Shown here: in pieces, positions 12,101 through 24,100 of the stretch
Numbering within the stretch: position 1 is the stretch's first letter
Layout of the letters: each line of letters opens with the position of its first letter
Origin: Odobenus rosmarus divergens
Lineage: Eukaryota; Chordata; Mammalia; Carnivora; Odobenidae
DNA length: 64,000 nt
NCBI RefSeq assembly: GCF_000321225.1
Contig: NW_004450277.1
Span: 288,559 to 352,558 of the forward strand
Reading direction: 5' to 3'
The notes under the pieces: model-generated
The model's input: only the letters and a program-made list of their open reading frames with translations
What the model was told of the DNA's origin: nothing
Database searches by the model: none
Translations under genes and position numbers: made by a program

Positions 12101-15100
12101 GGGACACTAACCCTTTCCCTTTCCCCACCCTGAGGATATCCTCTGAGTTCAAGGGTGAACTGGGAACTGAGAATGGCTGGGAAGTACTGCATTTAGGCTA
12201 GGTGAACAAAGATTTTTAAAAGAAAAAAAAGAAAAAGATATGCATAAATTATACTAACAAATTTTAAGAAAAATGTCACCATAAACACAATGATTCTTTT
12301 TGCTATTCTTTTCTAGTCTTCTTTCATAAACATGCTTTTATAAAATTATATTATAATTTTAGATCCCACTGTTTTCCTCCACTTATGTCCTGTATTTCCC
12401 AAGTTGTCTGTCTTTGCTTTGACATTTTTAATGACAAAGTAATACTCATTCAAGTGAAGCAAATTTTTAACATTTCATCTTCGACTGTAGGTACTGGTAT
12501 TGCTTCTGGTCTGTGTAACTATAAATAATGGTGCAATGAATAATTTTTGGGCACATTTTTTTTCCTGTCAGAAATCAGTAACTGTTATCCTCCGCTTGTC
12601 CCACCACTGCATGATGGGAGCAAATCTGTTTCTCTGGTCAAAAGTCCTATATAGGAGTTGTGTTCAGGAGCTTCAATTGCGTCTGACTTAGACCATTTAG
12701 AAGGTGAGATTGGGTCCTGCTAGCTGAGGAGATTCAGGTAAGATTTGACACTGAGCTGATACAGTAATGGGTAAGACTCTTAAGAACCTTAGGGGAGGGG
12801 AAGATGTATTTTGCATCTGGGAGGCCAGAGGGTAGACTGTGGTAGGTAACATTTCTTGAAATGGCCCTGCTCAGAATTCCATGCCGTCTAATCCCCAGAA
12901 CCTGTGTATGTGATGAAAAATCACTCTTGTGATTGTTTTATGTAATAAGGCACAGCTGACTTCACAAAGGGGAGATGATCTGAATGGGCTAATCTACTCA
13001 CATGAGACCTTAAAAAGTAGAAAACTTTCTCTAGTTGGCAGCAGAAGAGAAGGTGGAAGGGGAGAGTCAAAGCATGAGAAGGGCTTGACAAACTATTGCT
13101 GGCTTTGAAGATGGAGGAGGCCACGTGAGAAGAGATGTCGCAAGTCTTCAGGAGCCGAGAGAGAGGCCCTAAGCCAACAGCCAATGAGGAAAGGAGACCT
13201 CAAGTCATACAAAAACAAAGAACTGAATTTGGGTTCAATTACTTTACAAATGTTATGGGGATGATGCTTTTCTAAATAATTTGAAAGGAAATGGAGACTA
13301 ATTCCAGCAATATGGCAAGGAAAGGGAAACATCAAAATATAGTGGGAATGCCAAGTAGTACAACTGTTCAGGACAACTGGGCAACATCAAAATCTTAAAA
13401 ACAGGCTTAGTCCTTAATGGAGTAATTCTACTTTCAGCAATGTATGCTAAGGAAATATTCAGAGATGTGCTCTAAGTTTGAAAGTATGTTCCCTGAGGTG
13501 TTAGCTGTGGTAGCCCCAAATTAGAAATGACTTTGGCTAAAAAACCCCATGCGCATCATCCTTGATTTGTCTCTCCTTTGTTAAGCCAACCCATCAGCAA
13601 GTCCTGTCAGGTATACTTCCAAATATACCCAAGATCATCTGCTTTGTCTGCCATTTACTACCTACCACCACCATTTCTTGCCTGGGTGCCTGTGTCAGCT
13701 CCTGACCTGGTCTGTTTCTGCTCTTGTCCCTTTATGATCCATTCTCTACAAAGGAGCCAGAGAGATTCAAAAATAAAATGTAAACAGTATGAAGTCCCTC
13801 CTTTGTTAAACACACCCAGGGGTTCCTACTGCTTCTGATCTTGCCCCCAAGGCTCTGCATGCCCTGGCCCATGCTTACCCCTACAGTGTCATCACCCATC
13901 TCTCTACCCCAACAGTTTACTGAGCTCCATCACACTACTTTCTCTTTGTTCTCGGAACAATCTAAGTCAAGATTGTTTCTTTCAAAATGATTGCTGACAT
14001 GTGTGTTGCAAGGAGGAAATACTAAGGGCTGAATCCTGCTCCAGTGTTTATGAGCTGTGTTGGTTTGGGTAAGGTAATTAACCTCTCTGTGCCTCAGTTT
14101 TCTTTTCTATAAAATGGAGATAACAATAGCACCCATCTCATTCTCATTATGAGGAATAAGAGAGATTACAATTTACACTTAATGTAACTGCTTGGCACAC
14201 ACTAAGGGCTTACTAAATATTAATAGTTGTCAGAACCTAACTGGGATTCCTCAAAAGAAAAGTCAGTGGTTCAAGGGGTCCCAACCAGACTACTTTCTAC
14301 CCCAAATGTTCTGATGGTTCCCATTACCCAGGATCAAATCTAGCTCCTTAGCACACAGCGCCCCTCGTGACGTGCTCCTTACATTCCCCTATTCCTTCCG
14401 TATGCCAGTACAGGTGAAATATAATGCCCCCGTTCCCTCATTTATACCCACTGTCCCCTCAGCCATACATGCCAATAACTCCCAATACCACACAATTTTT
14501 ATTAGTCCTTAAAACTTAGCCCATCAGGTATTATCTCTGTGAGGCCTTTCCTTCTATCTTGTACCACTCAATCCTTCAGAATAATCACCCTTCTCTGTGC
14601 TTTAGCAGACCTCAGAAATACATCATTGTTTTTAAAAGACTTATGATCTGGAATGAATAGGGCCATCAGCCTGGATCGACTGTGAACTCCTTGAAGGCTG
14701 GGTCCATACCTCGTCATGTATTCCCAGTGCCCAGTACAGGGCCTGACATACAAGCAACACTTAGACCTACTTGGGAATAACAGATTGTGAGAAGGTCAAA
14801 GTAAAGGTTTTAGAGTTAGACCCAAGTTCAAATTCTGGCTTCACCACCTAACCGCTGTGTAATTCAGGGCAGGTCCTGAAATCTCTAAGCCTTAGCTTTC
14901 TCTCCTGTGAAATGTGACAACACTATCTATTTCTCAAGGTTGTTTTAAGTATCAAATGAGAATGTTTACAAAAGTTTAACACCTGGTACATAACGAAGAG
15001 TTCAATAAGTGGTATCCAATATTCTATTATTATATCACAATTTCCGCTTTATACTGGTTGTGATCAAGTTACTTATTATAGATGAACCTCAGTTTCCTTA

Positions 15101-18100
15101 CTTGTAATGGGGATAGCCCTTATCAATCTCATGGGGTTAAATAAGAACATATGAAGGCCTAGCTTGTTGCTTGGAATAGCTGACACTCAACAAACAGAGG
15201 CTGTATAATTATTATTGAACTAACTTGGCCATCCATGGAAAAAACCGAAGAGATCTATTTGGCTCCAAGAGGAAAAGCAATGAGGGCAAATTTTAATAAC
15301 AGGGAATAATAGCTTCATGATTAATAATTTAATGAAATTAAATGAAAATTTAATTATTAAGGTGACATAGGTAGAGGATAATTCTTTTCAAAATATGGTG
15401 CTGATATCAATATAGTAAAATATCAACCTATCTTGTACCACACATAAAAATTAATTTCAAATGGGTTACAGATCTAAATATAAAAGGTAAAACAACAAAG
15501 CTTTTAGAAGAAAATATATAAGAAATTCTCCATGACCTTAGGGTAGGGCAAAGATTTCTCAACAGATCAAAAAAACACCAAACATAAAGAGAAAGCATTG
15601 ATAAGCTAGATTACATACAAATTAAGAACATTTTAATTTAAAAAAACACCACTGACAGAGTGAAAAGGCGAACTACAGAGGGAAAATATTTGTAATACAT
15701 TTATCTGACAAAGGACCTAAATCCAGAATATATAAACAATGCCTACAAATCATAAAAAGACAATGAAAGAGAAAATGGGCAAGAGATTTGAAAGACTCTT
15801 CAACAAAAGGGGATATCTAAAAGGGCTTGTAAACATTTTTAAAAAAGAAAAAGAAAGGATGCAAAATGTCCTCCATAGAATCCTGGGGGTCCCCTGAAAC
15901 TCGTTTCAGGAGGTCCATGAGATCAAAGCTATTTCATCTTAGAAGCTATGTGCTTTTTTTTCACTGTGTTGAATTTGCACTGATGGTACAAAAGCAGTGG
16001 TGAGCAAAATCACTGAAGCCTTAGCATGAATCCAAGCAGTGGCCCTGAACTAGCTGTCAGTGTGCCCTCCCTCGCCAGCCACGCGCTACGCACATCTAGT
16101 GTCACTTGAGAATGTCCTTGATAAACTAGCAAAAAATTACCAAGTGTTCTAAAACTGCCATCTTTGAACACACCTCTTTTTTACTATTCTATGTGATGAA
16201 CTGGGAAACAGGCATAAAGCGCTTCTGCCGCATACAGAAGTACAATGGTACTTATCAATACTTTTGCAGTGAAGTTGGTAGCTGAACTGGCCATTTTTTC
16301 ATGGAAAACCATTTTTACTTAATGAATGACTGACAAACCACAGCTATTCAGACTTGGGCTACATAGTAGACTCAAAACAATGTGAGCCTGTTACTACAAG
16401 GAAAGCAACTGACATTGTTGCCAATGATAAAACTGAAGCTTTCAAGTGAAAATTAGCAATTTGGAAGTTTGTATTCAAATCTGATGGCTTCCCAGTACTG
16501 ATGGTGATGAGATTGGTAATATTAATGTGATTTGATATTGGATAATAAAATGAGTCAGCATTTAGCAAATCTGCATAACTCAGTGAACCAGTATTTCCCA
16601 AATGATCAACACACCTTCTTCTAATATCATACCTGGGTAAAAGATCCACTCAAAGGACATGCCAGACCAGTGGATTTAATTTTTATTTTTTAAGATTTTA
16701 TTTATTTATTTACTTACTTACTTATAGCGTGGGCGAGCAGGGGGAGGGGCAGAGGGAGAAAGAGCGAGAATCTCAAGCAGACTCTGGACTGAGCACAGAG
16801 CCTGATGTGGGGCTCGATCCCATGATCCTGAGATCATGACCTGAGCCGAAATCCAGAGTCAGACACCCAACCAACTGAGCCACCCAGGCGCCCCTCAAAA
16901 CATTATTAAACTACTCTTCTATCTAATAACTTGTCTTGGTAAGGCTTCAACAAAAACATCACTGCCTGCAGACTAAATGCAGAAGCAGAAATGAGAATCT
17001 AATTGTCTTCCATGCCTGATGATAAATAGGTCTGCCACAATGTGAAACAAGTCATTCTTCTTGCAGAATTTTTGTGTTTGGGAAAAAAAATAGATATTTT
17101 TATAAAAATTTCTTATTTGTGTTAACATGTGATGGGTTTATTATTGTTGTTTTTAAGTGAATGAATAAACGTGTATTTTTAAAATTCAGCTGTAATTTTT
17201 AATATGGTAAATATTGATTAATAAGAACCCAAACAAGAACTCTTCTTTTTAAAAAAAGATTTTAATTATTTGAGAGAGAGCAAGCGAGAGAGAGAGAGAG
17301 AGCATGAACAGGGGGGAGGAGTAGAGGGAGAGGGAGAAACAGACTCCTCACTGAGCAGGAAGCCTGAGTGGGACTCGATCCCAGGACTCCGGGATCATGA
17401 CCTGAGCCGAAGGCAGTCGCTTAACCGACTGAGCCACTTAAGCGCCCCAAGAACTCTTTAATAATTCAAAATTTAATAATTCTTCCTCAATAAATCAGAG
17501 TTCAAGAGGGTTTCTGAGACCAAAAACGTTGAGATCTGCCAGTGTGGAAAATATAACTCAATGAATCAAAAGAAAAAAATTATATACAGATGCATATAGC
17601 TTTACTATTTAAGATGAGAAATTGAACATGCTTAAAATACCCCATGGAGGTTGGACAATCTGTAGCATATCGGCAAGATAAAATATCAGATACTAAAAAA
17701 GATGTATTTAGCACTTTAGTAAACAGATTATGAAATTTTAAGAAGAAAATGCAGAACACAAAGTATTGGAAACATTAAAAATATGTAAAGACAGACTGGG
17801 ACTGAAAATGAATTTTGAATGACAAGAGCTCTGTATCTAAGGGTTTATTTTTAGTGAAGCCCGTTACGCGTAGGAAAAACTGGTTTTTCAAAACAGCAAA
17901 TAGGATTTGGGGCATACGGTCTGACTGAGGACAGATGGCTCAAAGGGAAATGGGTTAGAATCGTAAGACAACAACAACAAAAGCTAGCCTTAGATTAAAA
18001 AAAAAAACCCTTCCCTTAGAGATGGGCTGTTTTCAGTAATTCTTCCCTAGAGATCTCAGGAGTAGGACAGACCTACTTTTCACTACCAGTTCTCCATCAC

Positions 18101-21100
18101 AATGGAACGTCCTCTCTACGTATGCTCCTGGCCTAGAAGCAGCCAGCATCAGACCCAGTAGCCCTTGACAAGGTCTGGATACACGTCGCCACACACTTAG
18201 GGAAGCAAATCTTTTTCTGCACGACGACGGACACCCCATGTGTTTGCTTTTGGAGGTTCCCAGGGGTGGGCTACACAAGATGGGGGTGTGGAAGGCGAGC
18301 GGTGAGACACAGGGCCGTGTCCTCCGGAAGGAGGCGGAGGCTATTTCCCATTCAGAGTACAAGCCTCGGCTGTTCAGTGATGGGCTAATGAACACCCTGC
18401 AGCAGCCAGATGGGCCGGCTCCCATGCTGCTCTTTTTCCCTCCTTCCGGCCCTCAGGCCCCACCCCCAAATCCTACATTTGAGGAAAAAACAAAAAGGTG
18501 AAAGTGTGAGTGCTGGTTGCCTGGCAACTTGGTGGTGGTGGGGGCTCTAATAAAGGAACCGGTGTCATTACAGACATCTGTGCTGACAGAGGAAGGGGCT
18601 GGCGAGGACGGGGGGTGGAGGGGGGGTGAGTGGCTGACAAAAAGCCTCGTAAACATTCGCCTCTTCTCCAACCATCTCATGTAGTTCAGTGCCCTAGTCC
18701 TGGGAGACAGACTGGCTTGAGAAAGACCTAATTGAGGGAGGGCAAGGCGATGGATTTTTCTCCACACTCCGTGTGCGCTCACTATACTGAACTTGCACAC
18801 AAACTGATTATTACATGAACTGAAGGGCGCAGTGGGGAGAGCGTAGGCAGAGCACAGGGCCCAGTCTTCACCCTCACAGTTGGGTAACGCTGGGCAGTTA
18901 CGCTACGTCCTTATCCACCGTCTCCGCCTGTGTAAAGAGGGGATGCTACTGATCTTCTCACAGGCCTGTCTGGAAGACGAGCCACCATAAATGAAAGCAC
19001 CTGGTTCGGCGGTCAACACGGCCACCAGCCGAGAAACGGCAGTTACCCCTCTCCTTGATAAGCGCAGACAATGTCGATGATAAAGGGACAATGTTCATAA
19101 CGGGCTGGGCCTAAACGCAGTCACCCAACACAACCTCCAGGTCCATACTCTCACACCTAAGTGGCTCTACTGCATCAAATCCTTTTCTGGGGGAAGAGGC
19201 TAGGTCTTTAAAAACACAGTCAAAGGTTCTGTCTTTGGGAGGACCCTCCATTCATTTCACCTTCAGTCTGGTTTTGATCTCGACCTGCTACCTGAATGGG
19301 ATCTTATCAAACCTTTACTATATTCTCAGCAATGAACTCGACACACCACATCCTGAGAGAGCTCTGAGACAGGCATAATAATTCTCAAGGTGCAGACGAG
19401 GAGACCAAGGTGCTCCCAGGCTAAATGTGTTCACCGAGGGACAGGTAAAGCTACGTCAGGGTTTGAATCTAGCTGATCAACTTCCGAAGCCTGTGCTCTG
19501 GACTGCCATACAATACTCTCTCCTCGGTATGGGGGAGGCGGGAGGGGTGGTGGTAAAAAGGGACCGAGTCCCACGTGCTAAGAGCGGTATGCTGAAACAA
19601 CGAGTCTCAGCTTTCTGCCTTACTACCGCCCCCTCCCGCCCCACCACGGCATCAGCTTTCTGCCTTACTACCGCCCCCTCCCGCCCCACCACGGCATCAG
19701 CTTTCTGCCTTACTACCGCCCCCTCCCCCCCCACCACGGCACTTGGCTCTAACCACTTCCTGACCTTCTGGGGCTCTGCACAGGTCAGGCCTTCAATGCT
19801 GGAACACCCCTCCTACCCTACTCTTCACTGACTGACGCATCCTCCGCATTCTTTAGGAGCCTGCGGAGAGGTCAGCCCCTTATTGGGGAAGCCTTCCCTG
19901 AGCACCGAGCGTGGTTCAGGCCCCCCCTGCACGTGCTCCCTAGGACACTGGCGCTCCCGGATGAGACGGCAGCAGGGGCAGAGGGCGTCGCTGGTCTTCT
20001 CGAAGCACCCAAGGCGGGATCTAGAGCCTCACACCTAGTGAGCTCAAGAAATACTGTGAACTTGGGCGCCTGGGTGGCTCAGATGGTTAAGCGTCTGCCT
20101 TCAGCTCAGGTCATGATCCCGGGGTCCTGGGATCGAGTCCTGCATCGGGCTCCCTGCTCGGTGGGAGCCTGCTTCTCTCTCTGCCTCCTCTCTCTCTCAT
20201 GAATAAATAAATAAAATCTTTAAAAAGAAAAAAAAGAAAAAGAAATACTGTGAACTTAAGAACCTAAGTGCCTCCTTAGCATCTACATTTTTAAATACTT
20301 ATTTTAAAATAATTAGAGTCACAGGAAGTTGGAAAAATAGTGCAGAGAAATCCTGTGTACCCTTCACCCAGTTTTCTCCAAGTTATACCACCACAAAGCT
20401 CCCTCGTGCTACCTCCCCCACCTTTACAATCACACCTACAGCCTGCCCCTTCCCTAACCTCTGGCAAACACTCATCTGTTTAGCACATCTATTAATACTG
20501 TTATTTTTAAAGTGTTGTGTAAGTGGAATCGTATAGTATGGGACCTTTTAGAATTGGCTTTTTTTCCCTCAGCACGATGACCCTGAGGTCCATCGTAAAT
20601 GTGTGCATCAACAGTTCGCTCCTTTACATTGCTGAGTAGTAGTCCATGGGGTAAGTGTGCTTACCCACTCACCAACTCAGGGACATCTGGATCGCTTCCA
20701 GTTTTTGGCTATTACAAATAAAGCTACTATGAATGTCTGTCTACAGGCTTCTGCGTGGGCATATTTTTTGTTTCTCTAAGATAAATGCAGAGGAGTACAA
20801 TTCCTAGATCTTACTAGGAAGTGTTTGTTTAGGAAACTGCCAACGTTCTTGAATGGCTGTACCATTTTACATTCCCACCAGCAATGGATAAGAGATTGAG
20901 TTTCTCTGCACCCTCTCAGCATTTGGTATCATTTCTATTTTTAATTTTAGCCAATGAAGGATTTCATTGTTTAACTTCCATTTCCCTAATGGCTAATGGT
21001 GCTGAATACCTTTTCATGTGCTGTGTGCCATCTGTGTATCCTTTTAGTGTGCTATCTCTTCACATCCTCATCCTATTTTCTAATTTTTTTTTTTTAACCT

Positions 21101-24100
21101 GTAGAGTTTTGAGTGTTCTAGATCTTTCTAGATACGACTGCTCTGTCAGGTGTGTGGTTTGTAAACATTTTCTCCCAGCCTGTAGTTTATGTTCTCATTC
21201 TCTTAACAGGGTCTTTCATAGAGCAAAACATTTTTAATTTTGATGAAGAACAATTTAACCATGACTTTCTGTTGAAGATTGTGCTTTTAGTGTCCTGCGA
21301 ACGCTTCAGCAAGCCCTAGATTCGGAAGATTTTCTCCTCTGAGTTCTATGGTGTTGTAGCATTAGGTTTCACATTTAAATCTGTGATCCCATTTGCGTTA
21401 CCAGTTCACATTCGTTCTGAGCCCTGGGCTGGGACCCTTGCCGAACTCATTATTATTACTGTTGTTACTGCTATTATTTGGTAGATTCCTTGGGATTTCC
21501 TATCTGGACCATTATGTCATCTGCAAACATGAACTGTTTTATTTCTTCCTCTCTTATCTGTATCCCTTTTATTTCTTGTCTTAATGTGGTAGCAAAATGT
21601 TCAGTACCATGCTGAATAGGAGTGGTGAACAGTGGATACCTATGCCTTGTTTCTAAGGGGGAAAGCATTCAGCAGCTAATTTTAAATAAATCACTTCTGC
21701 CGGTATGATGATGAACCCATAAAATACCACCTAGGTACTAACAAACTACTCTCTAGTTGAAGGAAAGACATCAAAGTCTCAATCATGAGCAATCTCTTAC
21801 AGTCTGAACCCAGAGGCCTCATTTCTATTGCTGTATGTTCACATTTCCAATAAAGCCAAGGCTAGGACCTTTTTTTTTTCTTTTACAGTTTATTGAGATA
21901 TATTTCACATATTATAAAATTCATCCAGTTAAAATATACAGTGCAATGGTCTTTAGATGTTCACAGAGTGTGCAAATATTCTAGTTAGAACATTTTCTGC
22001 ACCCCAAAAAGAAACCCTGTACCCACTAGCAGTCATTCCCTATTCATGCCCACCAATCCCTCCACCTCAGTTCCTGGAAATGACTAATCTACTTTCTGTC
22101 TCTATGGATTTGCCTATTCTGGACAATTCACATAAAATCATACAATATGTAGCTCCTCTCGCTTAGTAAAATGTTTTCAAGGCTCACAGAGGTTGTGACA
22201 TCCATCAGTACTTCATCCTTTTTTTACTGCTGAATAACATTCAACTGTATGCACGTGTCGCTTTGTATATTGGATCATCGGCTGATGGATATTTAGGTTG
22301 TTTCCACTTTTTGGCTAGTATGAATAATACCATGGACATTCACGTACAGAAGCTGTACGTGATGATGTGCACAAACAAGTACTATTTCACTGTGGTTTGG
22401 AGTTCCATTTCCCTAATGATTAATGATGTTGAGCATCTTTTCACATGCTCATGGGCCAGCAGAACCATTTATAAATTGGGTTGTCTTTTTATTACTGAGT
22501 TGTGAGGGTTATGCATTCTGAATACAAGTCTATTATCAACTATGATTTGTAAATGCTCTCTCCCATTCTGTGGGTTATCTTTTCACTTTCTTGACTGTCC
22601 TCTGATGCACAAAAGGTTTTCATTTTGACAAAGTCCACTTTGTACTTTTGGTGTTGTATCTAAGAAACTACTGTCAAGGTCATGAAGATTTATTCCTGTT
22701 TTCTTCTAGGAGTGTTATAGTTCTCTTATGCCTAGGTCTATGATCCATTTTAAGTCAATTTTTGTGTGAGGAAGGGGTCCAGCTGCATTCTTTTGCCTGT
22801 GGATATAGAGTTGTTCCAGCACCATTTGAAAAGACTATTGTTTCCCTATTGAATTATCTTGGCACACTTGTTGAAATCAATTGCCCATGGATGTACGGGT
22901 TTATTTCTGGATCTTAATTCTATTCCCTTGGCTTTATATGTCTATCCTTATTCTGGTACCACACTGTCTTGATTACTGTAGCTTTGTAGTAAGTTTTGAA
23001 ATTGGAAAGTGTGAGTCTTCTTTTTTTCTTTTTCAAAATTGCTTTAGTTATTCTGGTTCTCTTGCATTTCCATATGAATTTTAGGATCAGCTTGACAATT
23101 TCTGAAAACAAAAACAAAAACCCCAGAAAACAAAAAACCTGCGAGCAAGAAACTCTGGGATTGGGATTGCATTAAATATGTACATCAATTTGGAGAATAC
23201 TGCCAATATTAAGTCTTCCTATCTATGAACACAGAATGTCTTTCCATTATTTAGATCTTAATTTCTTTCAAAAATGTTTTGTTAGTTTTCAGTGTACAAG
23301 TTAACTTCTGTTCAATTTATTCTTAAGTATTTTTTCTTTGGGGGGTTATTATAAATGGGATCATTTCCTTAATTTTCAGATTGTTCATTGCTAACGTACA
23401 GAAATACAATTGATTTTTGTTTTTTTGATCGTGTATCCTGCGACATTGCTGAACTTGTTTATTTTAAAAGTTTTTTTTAGAGGATTCCTTCAGATATCCT
23501 ATACGAGGATCTCATGTAATTGGCAAACAGTTTGTTTTACATCTTCCTTTTTAATCTAGATACTCTTCCTTTTTCTCGAGTGATTGTCCTGGCTAGAATC
23601 TCAAGTATGATGTTGTATAAAAGTAACAAGAGCAGACATTCTTGTCTTGTTCCTGATCTTAGGAGGAAAGCATTTGGTCTTTCTCCATTAAGTAGGATAT
23701 TAGCTGTGGGCTTTCTGCAGATGCTATTTATTAAGAAACTCCTATTGCTAAATCCTTTTATCACGAAAGGGTGTTGGATTTTGTCAAATGCTTTTTCTCT
23801 ATTGAAATAAACATGTGGTTTTTGTTCTTTGTTCTATTTATGTGGTATGTTACACTAACTTGATTTTCAGATGTAAAACCAACCATTTCTGGGATAAATT
23901 TCTTTTGGTCATGGTATATAATCCTTTTTCTACGTTGCTGGATTTGTTTTGCCAGTATTTTGTTGAGGATTTTAAAATCTGTATTCAAAAGGGATACTGG
24001 TTTGTAGTTTTCCTCTGAGGTCTTTGGTTTTGGTATCAGGGCTCCACAGATCCAAACAAGGTCCAACACTGTATTTAGTTGACATAACTCTTTTAATAAC

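Larger units (their letters stand above)
15870..17545 (+). mobile_element. Degenerate hAT-family DNA transposon, split by two SINEs
   Basis: The left end carries a GGGGTCCCCTGAAAC-like block and the right end reads TTTCTGAGACCAAAAACG, as in the mammalian hAT elements that end in TTGAGAACCACTG-type termini. Around 16196 the plus strand reads [18 protein letters not shown], a hAT transposase signature (the HTEVRW-type segment of the C-terminal catalytic half). Stops and frameshifts follow. Two SINECs (16681-16894 and 17245-17447) interrupt it, so it is older than they are. The exact family name is uncertain. Confidence 0.65.

Noticed and set aside
15321..15360. AT-rich hairpin TTAATAATTTAA / TTTAATTATTAA
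   Set aside because: Short, AT-only and imperfect. Such palindromes are common by chance in AT-rich intron DNA.
15901..15909. Short perfect inverted repeat CCTGAAAC-TC-GTTTCAGG around this position as a regulatory hairpin
   Set aside because: It lies in the terminal block of the hAT remnant and is explained by that element.
20064..20140. tRNA-like head of a SINEC as a possible tRNA gene
   Set aside because: The A/B-box-like head is followed by the SINEC body and A-rich tail and is flanked by target duplications. It is a retroposon, not a tRNA gene.
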